DNA from: Conoideocrella luteorostrata
Taxonomy: Eukaryota; Ascomycota; Sordariomycetes; Hypocreales; Clavicipitaceae
NCBI GenBank assembly: GCA_032433595.1
Contig: JASWJB010000196.1
Location: forward strand, 18,636-82,635
DNA length: 64,000 nucleotides
Reading direction: 5' to 3'
Positions within the stretch are counted from its first letter, which is position 1, and the number at the start of each line of letters is the position of its first letter. Positions 19,832 through 32,121 of the stretch are shown here, piece by piece. The position numbers and the translations under genes are program-made. A model generated the notes under the pieces. The model searched no databases. It saw nothing but the letters and a program-made list of their open reading frames with translations, and was not told the origin of the DNA.

Positions 19832-21412
19832 CTAGTTCTCCGGCAGCACCACCTTGAATTTGACCTCTTGCAGCTTGTCCGCTGTTCCCGGAGGGAGAGC
19901 TGACAGGTCGCTGACGTCCCTGCCCACAAAATACTTTTTCCCATTTGCCTTGATGCGCACAGTCTCCAAAGCCATGCGGCGAATATCATCCGCCGAAGGC
20001 ACGGGCTTCACGCCCTTGATGAATTTCTCAACACGCTTCAGAATAATCATGTATGCTTGTTTCTTGAGGTTCCCGCTGGGGTTACATGTCTCCACAAAAT
20101 AGTGTTTCCCAAACGTCTCCGACTTGAAGGTGAAGAGGATTTCAGGGTGAGCTTTTGACATGGCGTCGTGGTCAGGACGTCGCACTCCCGGTGGTGGCGG
20201 GTGAAGGTGAGCCTCGGGGGTTTCTGGACGAGGCCCCCAGGAGGCTGCCTCTTGAAACCTGGCCCCAGACGATCCGACAGGCGACGTATTCGAACGCGGG
20301 ACACTCGGAAAGAGAGTGAACGGCTTTGCAGCTGCTGCAAGGCCGATACACCCCGGTGGCATGGTGGCGGTCGATGTCGTGGAGGGTGTATTGCTCACGA
20401 AGCCGGTATCACTCGAGGACACGCTCACTTTGTCGTCGTAATCGCACGTAGCCCCGTCATAGTTTAGACTGCGAAGGAGGGTGATTTCGGTTTCTGATAT
20501 GGTCTTCTTTGCCTCGCCCTCGTCTTTTTTGCCCTTGGGGGGTGAGACCGTGCTAGAGAGTGAGCGTTTATGTTCGTTGGGCTTGAAAGCAAACGAGTAG
20601 CCACCACCCAGGCAGGACTTTTCGGCGTCTCTAGTCTCCTCTACCGCCCCTTCATCGCAGACCTCGGCGACCTGGGGGGGCGAGCCTGAACCAAAGAGGG
20701 GGCGGCTGTGTTGGTTGACCCGAAGGCATGGGTCTCCAAGGAAAGAGCGTTCGCGTTCGCGGTCATGTTCGTGTCCGTAGGCCTTGATAACAGACGGGGG
20801 ACCCCCCAGACAGGATTCATCCTCGTCTCCAGTCTCCTTTGCCGCGCCAGAGTTGGTGACCTTGGTGACCTTGGGACGCGAGCTTGGATAGAGAGGGAGG
20901 TTGTCGTCGTAGACCTTGGAAGGAAACGAGGAATCAGCACCAGCCACGCAAGAATGTTCCTCGCCCCTAGTCACCTTTATTCCCCTACCGCCGTAGACGG
21001 CCTTGTGAGTGTAACGGCGTGTAAACGCTAGGTCGGCAGACTGCACGAGCAGATCCCACCAGGCATTGTCCCATGAAGCAGCCTCGGCGGATAGCAAGGA
21101 TTGGTGTGATGGATTCTTAGCCCAGAAAACGAGCACCATCCAGGTCTTTGACTTCAAGTTTCTACAAGTGGCGAAGGATATGTTCTCGTTCTCGCCTTCG
21201 CAGAGATATAATTTGCAATTTTCTAACAGGATTCAGCATGTGAGTATGGGACTCGGCTCGAGCTTGGGACAGTGTGTCCCAGAAAGATTGGGGTTTTTTA
21301 ATTTTAATTTTTCTTCTTTGTTTCTTTTGAAATGGGGGGAAAGCTTACCGACGATGATCTGCCTGTCCGCAGGGTCGAAGATACGACCGGGGTATTGGGA
21401 GCGGGGATCCAT
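19832..21412 (-). CDS. Hypothetical protein with imprecise internal repeats
   Basis: Exons 21412-21349 and 21222-19832 give 484 residues; the 126-nt intron has donor GTAAGC, a CTGAAT branch point and acceptor TTAG, and the phase agrees. The N terminus (MDPRSQYPGRIFDPADRQII) and the next about 60 residues (KTWMVLVFWAKNP, DNAWWDLLVQSADLAF) form a Trp-rich block. Residues about 80-240 are disordered and contain diverged repeats of roughly 40-50 residues with the recurring element ET-x-D-x-[ED]-[ED/K]-SCLGG and nearby SSRP/SGSPP segments. The C-terminal about 100 residues (ILFTFKSETFGKHYFVETCNPSG to KFKVVLPEN) look like a folded domain, with KKYFVGRDVSDLSALPPG. I recognise no family; it resembles lineage-restricted, rapidly evolving fungal genes. 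Confidence 0.6.
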
Positions 21413-21570
21413 GGAGGATAGAGGACACTCTTAGCGGCTGTATTCTCCATGCAACTGCACAGACGTATTGTAAAGCAAGAGACCCGAATGGGAGAGTATT
21501 GTGGTAAAGACTGGCTGGCTGGACGGTTGGATAGTGGCTGGATTGCTTCTGCCAAAGAAAACTGGCTTGT

Positions 21571-21607
21571 GTCAGTCAGTCAGTCAGTCAGTCAGTCAGT
21601 CAGTCAG
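21571..21607. repeat. (GTCA)n tetranucleotide microsatellite
   Basis: Nine tandem units, about 160 bp upstream of the start codon of the minus-strand gene at 21412. Confidence 0.9.
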
Positions 21608-22201
21608 AGAGAAAAGAAGCCAGGGCCCTCCCGCTGCTTTATACAAAAAAATTCATTTCACTTACGTTTCTGCTGCAAATCACAGCTCCTTTCCCGGTCC
21701 TTGCCTGTTCCGAAGTTTGCTCATAGGTCGTTCAGGGGGCCATGGCCAGTCAGTGAAATGAGGCAAGGCTGCCGGCCATTGCAGTGACCCAAGGGGCTCC
21801 GGGAAGCCTGCTGTTTTGCTCGCTACCAGGCATACACAGACTGCATTGCATGGGGTTGTAATGCATGAGGCGGTGATCGAGTTTACGGTGGACAGCGCAT
21901 TGATATACTGTCGTGCCGAGCATGTACTCCCTACGCCGCCACGCTCCGAGCGGCACATGGAGCATACTGAGCAACCAGTCAGTTATTTAGTTGCATAGCC
22001 ATATATGCAGTGCGCTGCTGCTGTACGGAGCACTCTCTCTGCCCAATACTCGTGTACTAGGTGCCGCGGGTGCATCATGCACATTTAGCATGTTCATGGG
22101 CCAGAATTACAGTATCCCGCGCGTCGCACAACATATGTAAGAAAGGATACTTAGAATGGAGAGCCACTTCTTAGGATTATTACTACGCGGCTAACTCTAC
22201 A

Positions 22202-22215
22202 CCCCCCCCCCCCCC
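22202..22215. repeat. Homopolymer C run
   Basis: 14 consecutive C in intergenic DNA; its length may be unreliable in the assembly. Confidence 0.85.
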
Positions 22216-22558
22216 AACCTCCCTCTTCCTTTGTTCTTGTCGGCGTCTATCGGGAGAAAACTAGAAAACTTGCTTCTCCGCAGGATCTCCGGTCGCCTCC
22301 AGCACCACTGGGCTGTACGGAGTACTGAGGTTGTATAATTATGCTGTACTCGGTTCTACGCACTCGCAAATGCTGTAGGTTTCGTGGCGCTCAGTTCACC
22401 GCAAAGTGATCTTTATATGGCATGTCGTTCCGGAAACTCCTGGCACAAAGCAACTCGTTGCGGAAAGACCCACGTTCACGAGAACCCGGGGTTGGGGGCC
22501 GGGGGGCTGTTGTTGTTTCCAACAGCCATTGGACAAGAAAGTCTTCACCGATAGTATG

Positions 22559-22573
22559 TACGGAGTACTCCGT
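22559..22573. repeat. Palindromic element, near full copy
   Basis: TACGGAGTACTCCGT, 15 of the 16 bases of the window-wide palindrome TACGGAGTACTCCGTA. Confidence 0.85.
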
Positions 22574-22839
22574 CCGTATCCATACCCAGATTCTCTCTAC
22601 AACAGCAAGGTGTTGTTAAATTAATCACACGTTCGGGGCGGTGTCAGAGCGGCCCCGGCGTCTCAATTAATTTGTCAGGCGTGTGAATAGTTGCCGCGTC
22701 GACTCCACGTCTCTCCTCTCTTCTCTTCTCGTCTCTTCTCTTCCCGTCAGACTTCACGCGTGTTTGCTACTTTCCTTGTATTCCTATCTGCAGCTTAGCT
22801 TCCCTCTGCTGTGGATGGACCAGACCACGAGGCATGATG

Positions 22840-22856
22840 TACGGAGTACGGAGTAC
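22840..22856. repeat. Palindromic element, tandem half sites
   Basis: TACGGAGTACGGAGTAC: two overlapping direct half sites of the element, in gene-free DNA. Confidence 0.8.
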
Positions 22857-24512
22857 AGGACCACAGTCTTCCAATTTTCGTCATTGCCAAGCCACAGATT
22901 GGCCCCTTGTGTTTGGTTGGTGTGGTCACCCGGACACGCCTTTGAGCTAATCTCTGTTCCTGCGGAGCTTGCGAGGGTACCTGCCTGCACAGCCCACGAT
23001 CTGCCGTCCAATTACTCCGTACTCCATCCTCTCTCTCTTGTAGTCAATTAAGGAGTACTTGACTTGAGAAATCTACCCTTCAGCAGCTCAGTATGTACGG
23101 AGGCGCGTGCTGGACGTTGCTCCAGCCAGCAGACAATACATAACTACCCAACACTACCCAACACATCACGACATATCACAACGCATCAACTCTCCCAAGT
23201 TACACTTCTCGCAGCAAGCATCACACCGAGTCACCGCATAACCTGCTGTATGTGCCCAAGCCAACAACATCCCATACCAGTGAGACAGATCACCGCATCG
23301 AAGCCCTCCATGTCTTTCCTGCTCATATCGTGTCTGGACGTCACACGCTCATGCCTGGGCAACCAAAAACGGTGGAGATACTAGTACACATCACCGACCT
23401 CTTTCCCACGAGCCTCTTCTCCCTCTCACAGAACTCTCTTTCCCGTCCCACAGCTGACTATTGATGCAAATTACACATCACATATTGACTCATTCAATCC
23501 CACTGGCATCAATCAGGCCGCAACCGCAGGCCGCCTGCCATGATCATCAATTTCTCTCGACCAATTATTGTCAAGGCGACAACTTGCTACTAGCTAATCC
23601 ATACTCCGTAATAAACACCAAATGAAAAAATCGTACCAAAAAGTTACCCTGGCTCTTTCGTCGCCCCTAACTGCAGGGATCCGGTCCATGATGTAAGTCA
23701 GCCTTCATCGACAGGACAGCCCAACCTCGAAATTAAATTAACCCGAGGCGGCGACAACGGATGCAATTTCATGCCTGATTACGGAGTAGATGGATTTTTA
23801 TCTTATTTTTCATGTTTTTAGGTGCTCTAGGAGAGAATGCTGACTACGGAGTACAGAGTAGACGATCTGTCATCTATTAAGCTCTACGTCTTCTGTACTC
23901 CGATGGACACCCTCACGACGCCGTGGCATTTCACCAATCCATCTATCGCCTCTTTGGCTCGCTCACATGTGCTCTATACTCTGTCCTCTGTATTCCGTAC
24001 GCCAATTCACCATGTTTGCCTCACCAGCCGCATAATCACGCCAATCTTTTCCGCAAAAAATGCAAAGACTGCAAAGGATCAACGGTGACAGTCAATATCA
24101 CGTTGTCTTACCACACCGAACGGTGAGAGCTACCCTGACCCTCTTTACCAAACTAACGAGGGCCTGCCAATGACAACAGCCTCATTTTCTGTATGGTCGG
24201 ACCACAATCGACCAGGCCACGCACGCAGGTCTTCCAAATAATCAATTCTCTCTGCATGAAGTCGTCTGCTAACACGACAGGTTTTTTTTTTCCTTCTACC
24301 CTTGCCTCCTTCTCGCCCGTTATCGGCAGGGAAAGGCAAACTCGTAACAGTCATGAGCATGCACATCCGGACATTGATGCGATGCTGGACTTCAGCCATT
24401 GGCTTGACCTAAATATCTACTAGCCTTCACTGCAGTTACTGAGTCAGGCGCATCTCGGCTCCATGCAACGTAAATTTTGACAAATCATCTATGACACATT
24501 AACCAAACTACC

Positions 24513-27258
24513 TCACACGGTCTGCTGCAACTTCTCTAGCCTTGATGTCACCGCCTCAACCAAGGCACTTTCCCTAGCCAGTAGCCCTTGGACCTGTTGC
24601 AGCTTTGACCGCCGTACGTCCGACGGGATCCGCAATTCTCCCGGCGGTGCCACTTCGACTTCTGCCGAATTTTTCATTCCTTTCACCTCCGCCACCAGAT
24701 CTGCTTGTAGCTTCTTCACCTCTTCCAGACGTTTCCACAGCTGCTTGGACTGTTGCTGAGCAGTGCTACTGGTGGTGCTGGTGGTGCCGCTGCTGTTTTG
24801 ATCGGATGACCCCAAAAAACTAGCTTCTACCGTCCTAACCTCCTCCACATATGCACGTTCTTTGGTGCTAAGATCCCGTGTCGTAGCCTTACCGACGATC
24901 TTGCGTAGATTGTCCACTCGTTGGCTGAGGCGCTCCTGCCGAGCTTTAGCCTCAGCAATGCGCCGATCGTACATGACGTTCTCAGCCTCATCGTCCCGCT
25001 CCACACCATTAATTGTATCAATCTTGCCCCTGACCTCGTTTGCTTTGCGAATCTGCTGGTGGAGTTCTGATTGGAGCAGCTCGCATCGTCGAAATACTTC
25101 GGCAGCCGCTACTCCCAGCTTGTATGTTTCATCGCTGAGCACTTTATGCGCATCTGTGAAGATCTGCAGCGTAAGCGGGCTAAGCTTCACTTCCTGATGT
25201 ACAGCCGTCTTGTGACGAGATGTCCGTAGCCTCTCCAGCAGAGTGGGTAGAGCTGACACCTGATCGAATACGTGGGGCGGGTGATAAACGGGTCTTGGCT
25301 CGTAGAAGTCAAGAGGCGCCATGCTGGCCTCTCGTTCTCGGATGGGGCTTTCCTGCCGTATTGGAGACAGATCAATGTCCGGCGTTTCAAAGGTGATCGA
25401 GATGGGCTCATACGGCGTTGATGAGAGAAGAAAGTAGCCAAGGTCGGGATCTCTGATCGCCACGCATGCTGCGAGCGGCACACCTACATCGGCACTCGGT
25501 TGCCCATAGATCCTCTCCCTAGAGGACTGCGAGTTGACCAATAGCCCGATCCTGAAGTCAATGCCGGCCTCGTGGCCACCCTGAAGCTCTCCTTCCATGC
25601 GGAAGATCCAAGATGTGAGGGAGACGTACGTGATAGCCGCATGATGGGTGAGGAAGAAGCTATATCTAGACATGACGTCGGTGCTGAACACGGGCCAGCT
25701 ATCCTCATTCACTTCAACGGGGCTCATGGTGTCGATGGCTTGGAAAGCCAGAAGAGACGGTGTGCTGGGAGGTGCTGGGAGGCGGCTCAGCAGCCTTGAT
25801 TTGTTCTTTGGGGGCAACCATTGCGCCTGAACGCCTTCCAGATCAAGGTACACCCGCACCTGACCACTCGTGGATAGCAAGCAAATGACAGGCAACGAGA
25901 GACCCTCTTGATCGCCATCATCTAGGTCCAGGTCGTCTTCCTCGCCGAGCATGAGCTCATCCGTCTCCGTCTTTTTCCCAATCACCAGAATATCGGTGAT
26001 AGTTGCGTCCAAGTCGTCACCAGTCTCCGGATTTGCTTCTAGGTAAAAGGGGCCCTGTAGTCTAGGGACGGCTCCCGGTCGAGATGGCCTGGTATACACT
26101 TCAACAATTGGCTCTCCGGGTAGGCTCTCCAGGATCTGAGGCTCTTGGGCATCCAGCTCGCCCATCCACTGTAGTTGTTGCTGGGCAAGAAGCTTCTCAT
26201 TCTCGTCCACATCCGGGTCGTCCTCGATACTACCGACGGTCGTGACAATGGACACCGACAGAGAGGGAACCAATGTAGGGGGAGGGGCCCAGCGGTGAGG
26301 CAGCAATGGGCACAGAGCGTAAACATCGCCTTCCGTCATCGCTACCCAAAGCGTCATGGGATTCCAGCCTCCTGAGCCCTTAGTCGCGAAGCTGGCTGCA
26401 GCAACCTCCATCTCAAAAGAATCTGGCGAAAAGGCCTTGTTTGTTGTCAAAGTAGACGCAGAAAAGTCTTGGTCAAGAGTGGTTCCGTCTGCGAGCTTCT
26501 TGAGGTCCACTGAAGTCGTTGGCGAATCAAACGACCATCGGTCTTGTGTCGATAATTCCCAGACCCGAACAATCGCATCTGCTGTAACCGTGACAATGCA
26601 GCAGCCATTAACACCTAGCGGATGCCACAGCGCCGACATGATGGGCGATCGAGAGGTGACGTGAGTCGTTGGGCCGAGGGTGAAGATTTTGGGTCGTAAC
26701 GGGGACGTATCTTCACTAGTCAGGTGTGCAGAGTCTGGCAAGGTGCAGATGTGCACAGTATGTGTAGTCAGAATGGCGAGGTAGTTCGAATTCGGTGAGA
26801 TGACAAGCTGTCTAATGTCATCCGCCACTGGTGTTTTGATCGTCTTTGAGCAGCGTAAGTAGGTCAGCATCCAAAAGCGATAGGAGTCGTGAGGAGGAAA
26901 CCTAGCATACTCTCAGTCCTGCCGCGCCGGCAAGCTCTCCGTCACCTTCAATAGACTGGAGGGAGTCCTCTCTCTTGATGCGAGCCCCAGCCGAGCCTGT
27001 CCGGCCTCTGGTCTGCTTCGCTGACCACTCATCCTTAAGATAGGCCAAGTCAGCCCAGCGGATATCCTTGCCCACGGCTGCAAAGACTTCTGTTCCGCGT
27101 CGAGCAATCGTTCTTCTAGGACCGGGTATGGAGCTATTCTTTGATACCGGCGACAGGGTTCGCGATCTGATCGTTTCGGCCGATGGCCCAAACAGCTGGT
27201 GTCCAGGTGTGTTGCTGTTGGACAGCCATGGCGCAGCGTAGGATTTGACCTTGGGCAT
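24513..27258 (-). CDS. NUP82: Nucleoporin Nup82 (Nup88 ortholog)
   Basis: Exons 27258-26911 and 26843-24513 give 892 residues; the 67-nt intron has donor GTATGC and a CTGAC branch point. Nup82 anchors the cytoplasmic mRNA-export platform of the nuclear pore (with Nup159 and Nsp1). The start MPKVKSYAAPWLSNSNTPGHQLFG is the conserved N terminus of the family. An N-terminal seven-bladed propeller region follows, with segments such as VISPNSNYLAILTTHTVHICTLP, SALWHPLG and IVRVWELST. A central acidic insert (GEEDDLDLDDGDQEG) lies at about 420-440. From about 640 the protein is strongly coiled-coil (RRCELLQSELHQQIRKANEVRGKI, AKARQERLSQRVDNLRKIVG, KLQQVQGLLARESALVEAV), which mediates subcomplex assembly. 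Length and architecture match filamentous-fungal Nup82. The gene is divergent with CBC2. Confidence 0.9.
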
Positions 27259-28181
27259 GTTGTCGTGGAGCTGCTGCGGGAAGGGAGTAGAGTAGAGTAG
27301 AGTAGAATCGATCGATGTGAAATACAGCGCTGCAGTCGAAGCAAGGTCGTTCAAGTTACAACCCGCCGAGTGAGCAGGCGCTGCTGCAAAGTGGCCGGTG
27401 GCAGCAGTGTATGTGGTTGTCTTGGGCGTTGCGATGTGAGCGACAGACAGAAAGTTGAAAAGGCTGGGCCAAGGCAGCAGCGGGTTGAAAACGCGCGATG
27501 GATAAAGTTTTAGCGCGCGTCTTGGGCCGACGCTGGCTGCGGCTGGGGGGAGCAGTTAAGTCCAAGTTACTTTAGCACTTAAGTGCCTTGAGTACGGAAT
27601 ACACAGTAAAATTTTCCCCCGTAAAATCAGGCGATTCCGTTAAGCAGTCATCATATTTCTCCGTTATTGTTTTTATTTTTTATTTTCTTGTGAATTTTTT
27701 TTTTTTTTTATAAAAAAGAAAGCCATTACTGGTGATATCAACACTTTGGATGCGGCAATACGTACAACAGGCACAGGTATGAGTTGTGAGCAGGCTTCAA
27801 GGCCGCAAGAAAGTTTCAATGTACAATTCACGTAGAAAACAGTCAATTACCTCTCCGTAGATATTTCCCATCCAAATGTGCGGCGCCTTCCGCTTGCTAC
27901 AAACCGATGACCACATCTGCTGTACTGTATTAAAGAACTCTATGTGACCTTGACCAAGCTCCAAAGTCTCGGTGGGTCTCGCAGACCAACCTCAGACCTT
28001 TCTCTGCCTATGCAACACCAACACCAAAGCATCTTGCAATTACATCACATCACACTCTCTTCCTGCGCAACCACGCCACTTCGCCTGCCCAACTGCCCAG
28101 ACATCCAATTCCCACCCCCGAAGTACGCTGTCAACCACACTAGAACCATTGAAGCAAACAATCCATACTCCCCCTCCAAAA
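27259..28181. promoter_or_regulatory. Divergent promoter region of NUP82 and CBC2
   Basis: 923 bp between start codons. It holds tandem AGTAG units just upstream of NUP82, a T-rich tract at about 27660-27715 and a C/A-rich leader before CBC2. No other gene is supported. Confidence 0.5.
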
Positions 28182-28766
28182 ATGCCCCATCACGGCCCCC
28201 GGAGCACAGTTGATCGTCTCGACCGACCCAGCGCATACTTCTCCGGCAGAGTGAGTCTCCAGTCTCCCCGCCCCCTTCTTCCAAATCCATTACTCTCAAT
28301 CATCTAACTTTCCCCGCAGAAGCGCAGACGCGACGACCAAGCCAACGGTGAAGCTGCCCCCGAGGAACCAAAAGCCGATCCGCTGCAGAACTCAACGACA
28401 CTCTATGTCGGCAACCTATCCTTCTACACGACCGAAGAGCAAGTCTACGAGCTATTCTCCAAGTGTGGCGAAATCAAGCGTCTCATCATGGGTCTGGACC
28501 GGTTCCAAAAGACGCCTTGTGGATTCTGCTTTGTCGAGTACTACACGCACCAGGACGCCCTGGACTGCATGAAATACATCGGTGGCACGAAGCTGGATGA
28601 GCGGATCATTCGAACGGATTTAGATCCAGGTTTCGAGGAGGGCAGACAGTACGGTCGGGGCAAGAGCGGTGGGCAAGTGAGAGATGAATACCGTGAAGAT
28701 TTCGATGAAGGCAGAGGGGGGATTGGTAGAGCGCTGCAGGAAGAAGAGGAAGATCGGTATAGGTAG
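28182..28766 (+). CDS. CBC2: Nuclear cap-binding protein subunit 2 (CBP20)
   Basis: Exons 28182-28250 and 28320-28766 give 171 residues. CBP20 binds the m7G cap of nuclear transcripts together with CBP80 and supports splicing, 3' processing and export. An RRM spans about 49-127, with RNP2 LYVGNL and RNP1 CGFCFVEY, and [26 protein letters not shown] follows; this Arg/Gly/Tyr-rich tail closes over the cap in the known complex. The conserved N-terminal [11 protein letters not shown] segment, which supplies a cap-stacking Tyr, supports the chosen start. The protein ends in an acidic DRYR tail. Length and sequence are typical of ascomycetes. Confidence 0.95.
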
Positions 28767-29675
28767 ACGGCGGCACCAGTGGGATTGGAAAGGTGATGGC
28801 GTGTTTCTTTTAAAGACGAAAATATTTTATATACCCGGTGGATGGGCGCTATGATACAGTTTTCAATACGAAAGGCATGAAAAGAAAAAGGAGTTATTTT
28901 GCTAGCACTTTCGTTTGTTCATGTCGTTTAAGTGGTTTATTGTAATGTAACCAAACTCCAGATCAAATTTGATTTAACTCTGGCCTCCAATTAATTTATA
29001 TAAAAAAAAACCCCCCATTGTGTCCTTTCGTCACTCGCAGCTTCCTCTCCATACGTAATTTTGCAGTATTTCGAGGCCGGCTAGCCTCGGGCGGAGAACA
29101 CTGACCAGCAGTTCGATATTCACAATAGTACGGAGTAGACTTACGGATTTGCGTCGTGTGGCGCCGTGTGAGTCAGAACGTGCTGCAATTGCGACCATGA
29201 CTGTTCTCACTTCCAACAACATCCGCTCCCACGCTCGTCTGTAACTACGAGAAAATGATATCGTTCACCGTCCACAAAGAAAATGGGGTTGGAGGAGAGA
29301 AGTTTAAAAAGAGAAACGTTGTAATGTGGAAGAGAAAGAGATTCAGACGGGATGCAGTATGGAGGTAGTTTTTAAATTAAAAGGGAACAGCTAGTAAATG
29401 TGGTGTGCCAGTAGAAGCAACTGACAGCAATAAAATACGCCGCGCCTCTTATAATTCTAGTAGTACAGTTTCCAATTCCTATGCCAAACATCCATCCACA
29501 CCTCAAGAGCTGGGCTCATTGCACACAAGCTCAGCCCAGTTGTTTTCTACCCGCTGGTCTCCCATAATATCCATACTTTACACAACCCGAACCATCCATT
29601 GTCGCTCCGAGCTAGTCTTTCGAATCGGTCGGCAACGCTACAGCAACGTAGGGCACGCAGATCATCACACCCAGC
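28767..29675. other. Intergenic region between convergent genes
   Basis: 909 bp. The first part is AT-rich (3' UTR of CBC2, poly-A region about 28800-28870). A TACGGAGTA half site lies at 29129-29137. No gene was recognised. Confidence 0.5.
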
Positions 29676-30153
29676 TTAATAACCAGGCGGATTAACTCTT
29701 TGCGATACTCTCGTCCATTTCGGCAATTCTAACACCAGCCAGTCAGCATATTCTGTACTTCTCATCACATTCAAATCCACTTCCACAGCAACGCCTCCAA
29801 CAAATACAACGATGGCGGCAGTCAGTCCTGATCCCCTATCCTCCCCCCTTAACAGCCCAGTGGAAGCACTTACTGTGAATACCCTTCCTGTATCTCTTCG
29901 CCTTCCGATCAAACATGGTGTACTTGTCCCTCGGCAGCATCTCCGGCTCGGTAGGCATTTCGGCCTTCCACCTCTCCAGCGCCTCCAGCGTCTGTCCCTT
30001 CTTCGCAAGAGCCGAATCTAGCGTGGCAACGACGCTGTCCACCGCCCGGAGACGTAATCTATGTCGACGCTTCTGGAATCTCGACAACCGCCAAGGGATT
30101 TTCCAGAGGAGACCTCCAGAGAGGGGATTCGTTATTCGAAAGGGGCCGAACAT
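29676..30153 (-). CDS. MRPL31: Mitochondrial large ribosomal subunit protein mL60 (MRPL31)
   Basis: Exons 30153-29874 and 29728-29676 give 110 residues; the 145-nt intron has donor GTAAGT and acceptor TTAG. The protein is a component of the fungal mitoribosomal large subunit. The sequence MFGPFRITNPLSGGLLWKIPWRLS, then RLRAVDSVVATLDSAL, MPTEPEMLPRDKYTMFDRK and the C terminus KLPKWTRVSQRVNPPGY are the family hallmarks. It is small, basic and of the expected length; the basic N terminus serves as the mitochondrial targeting region. It is divergent with TRS20 across 365 bp. Confidence 0.93.
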
Positions 30154-30518
30154 GCTTTATTCTATGTTGTAGGCGAGACCTCTTTTGTGACGTAATTGCA
30201 TAACAACTAGCCCGTCGCTGTTCAGGGCGGGCGCGTAGAGGAGATGGAATATCTCTGGCGAATATGGGTTGTTTAATGATGGTCTGCAGCTCGGGAAACT
30301 CTTCAGACGTGCTACTTGCGCAGTGCAGCCCTGCAGCAGCACAGCGCCAAGTGGAGCGGATTAATTGCGCCCCAAGTTTCCGATCCCACCAACACCACTC
30401 GAATCCGTCTGCATCAATGAAGTAGACATAGCCACTACTCTTCGATGAAAAACAACCCGACAATAATATAAACCATCCCCTCCCCTTTCGTGCAGGCGCG
30501 AAACCGAATGCCCCCATC
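30154..30518. promoter_or_regulatory. Divergent promoter region of MRPL31 and TRS20
   Basis: 365 bp between start codons; no open frame of note and no clear TATA box. Confidence 0.5.
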
Positions 30519-31143
30519 ATGAGCTACTATTTCGCCATCGTCGGCGCCCAAGACAATCCCCTCTTCGAATACGAATTCGGCACCTCCAAGCAAGGCGGCG
30601 ACGGACAGTCTCGGTTCACCGACCAGCTCCGGCACCTGAACCAGTTCATCCTGCACTCCAGCTTAGACATTGCTGAGGAGGTGCAGTGGTCTCAAGGGCA
30701 GATGTACGCTTACCCGTTCTCTTTTCCTCTTCTGCACAATTCTTGTCAGGAAGTTTCGGGGGGAAAATATCTTGTCCGCCACCCCCCCGGGGACCGGTTG
30801 GCTGATACTGATGCCGATGCTGATACTGCACGACAGGTACCTCAAATGCATTGATAAATTCTTCAACAACTACATCTCATGCTTTGTCACGGGCGCAAAC
30901 GTCAAGTTCCTGCTCCTCCATCAACCCAGTGTTCCCACGTCGACGAGCTCCTCCCGATCATCGACCGCTATTGGCGCGAATCCTACAAGCCCGGCCACAG
31001 AGGAAGCAATCAAGATGTTCTTTACGGAAGTATACGACAACTGGGTCAAAGCCGTGATGAATCCATTTTATAAGGCGAATGCCGAGGTCAACAGTCCTGT
31101 TTTTAGGCTGAGAGTGGCTGCCGCAGGACGGAAGTACTTGTAG
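30519..31143 (+). CDS. TRS20: TRAPP complex subunit Trs20 (sedlin/TRAPPC2)
   Basis: Exons 30519-30703 and 30837-31143 give 163 residues. Trs20 is a longin-fold adaptor of the TRAPP tethering complexes in ER-Golgi and Golgi traffic. MSYYFAIVGAQDNPLFEYEFG, then LNQFILHSSLDIAEEVQW and MYLKCIDKFFNNYISCFVTGANVKFLLLHQP are diagnostic. The C-terminal half has EEAIKMFFTEVYDNWVKAVMNPF and ends RLRVAAAGRKYL. A Ser/Thr/Pro-rich insert after FLLLHQP (about 104-122) replaces the short loop of the human protein; the sequence shows no better intron there. The phase across the 133-nt intron is exact. Confidence 0.95.
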
Positions 31144-31558
31144 ATGATAGTAATAGGATGGGACTGGGGAAGGAAGAAAAGCCCCATCCTACCACGCCAT
31201 GATACCACGGTGACTTGATTCACGATTTACATTTAGCGCATGATTAGGCAGCAACGCAGGCAAAAAACCCTGTTTACATTATAGCTGACAATACAATCAC
31301 TCGAGGCAGAAATACAAAAGCTTTGTTCATTTCAATTGGTATTCATCTTTGAAGTGGTCATCCATCTTTGTGAGGACGCCATGATGTCTCGTAAACCCAG
31401 TTCCTTCCCTCAACGCCGTAATGACAAGTACGTAGTCCCATGTTGCAACCCACCGAACCCATTCTTCCCTGGTTCCGTTCCCATACGCAAGCACTTTGTC
31501 CCCACCATGATGTACAAAGTCAGGCCAGTTTTGTAAATATAAAGACCAAGGACTGCAT
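31144..31558. other. Intergenic region between convergent TRS20 and H4
   Basis: 415 bp of 3' flanking sequence for both genes. No gene was recognised. Confidence 0.5.

Positions 31559-32121
<563 letters not shown>

Larger units (their letters stand above)
21413..24512. other. Gene-free stretch rich in CGGAGTAC elements
   Basis: 3.1 kb, the longest gap in the window. It contains a GTCA tetranucleotide tract (21571-21607), a 14-base C run (22202-22215) and at least eight copies or half copies of the TACGGAGTACTCCGTA element (22316-22326, 22559-22573, 22840-22856, 23013-23025, 23602-23610, 23780-23788, 23845-23854 and others). C/T-rich segments near 22700-22760 and 23380-23460 resemble promoter or leader DNA. 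No open frame has a recognisable product or a good splice pattern. No tRNA was seen. Confidence 0.55.
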
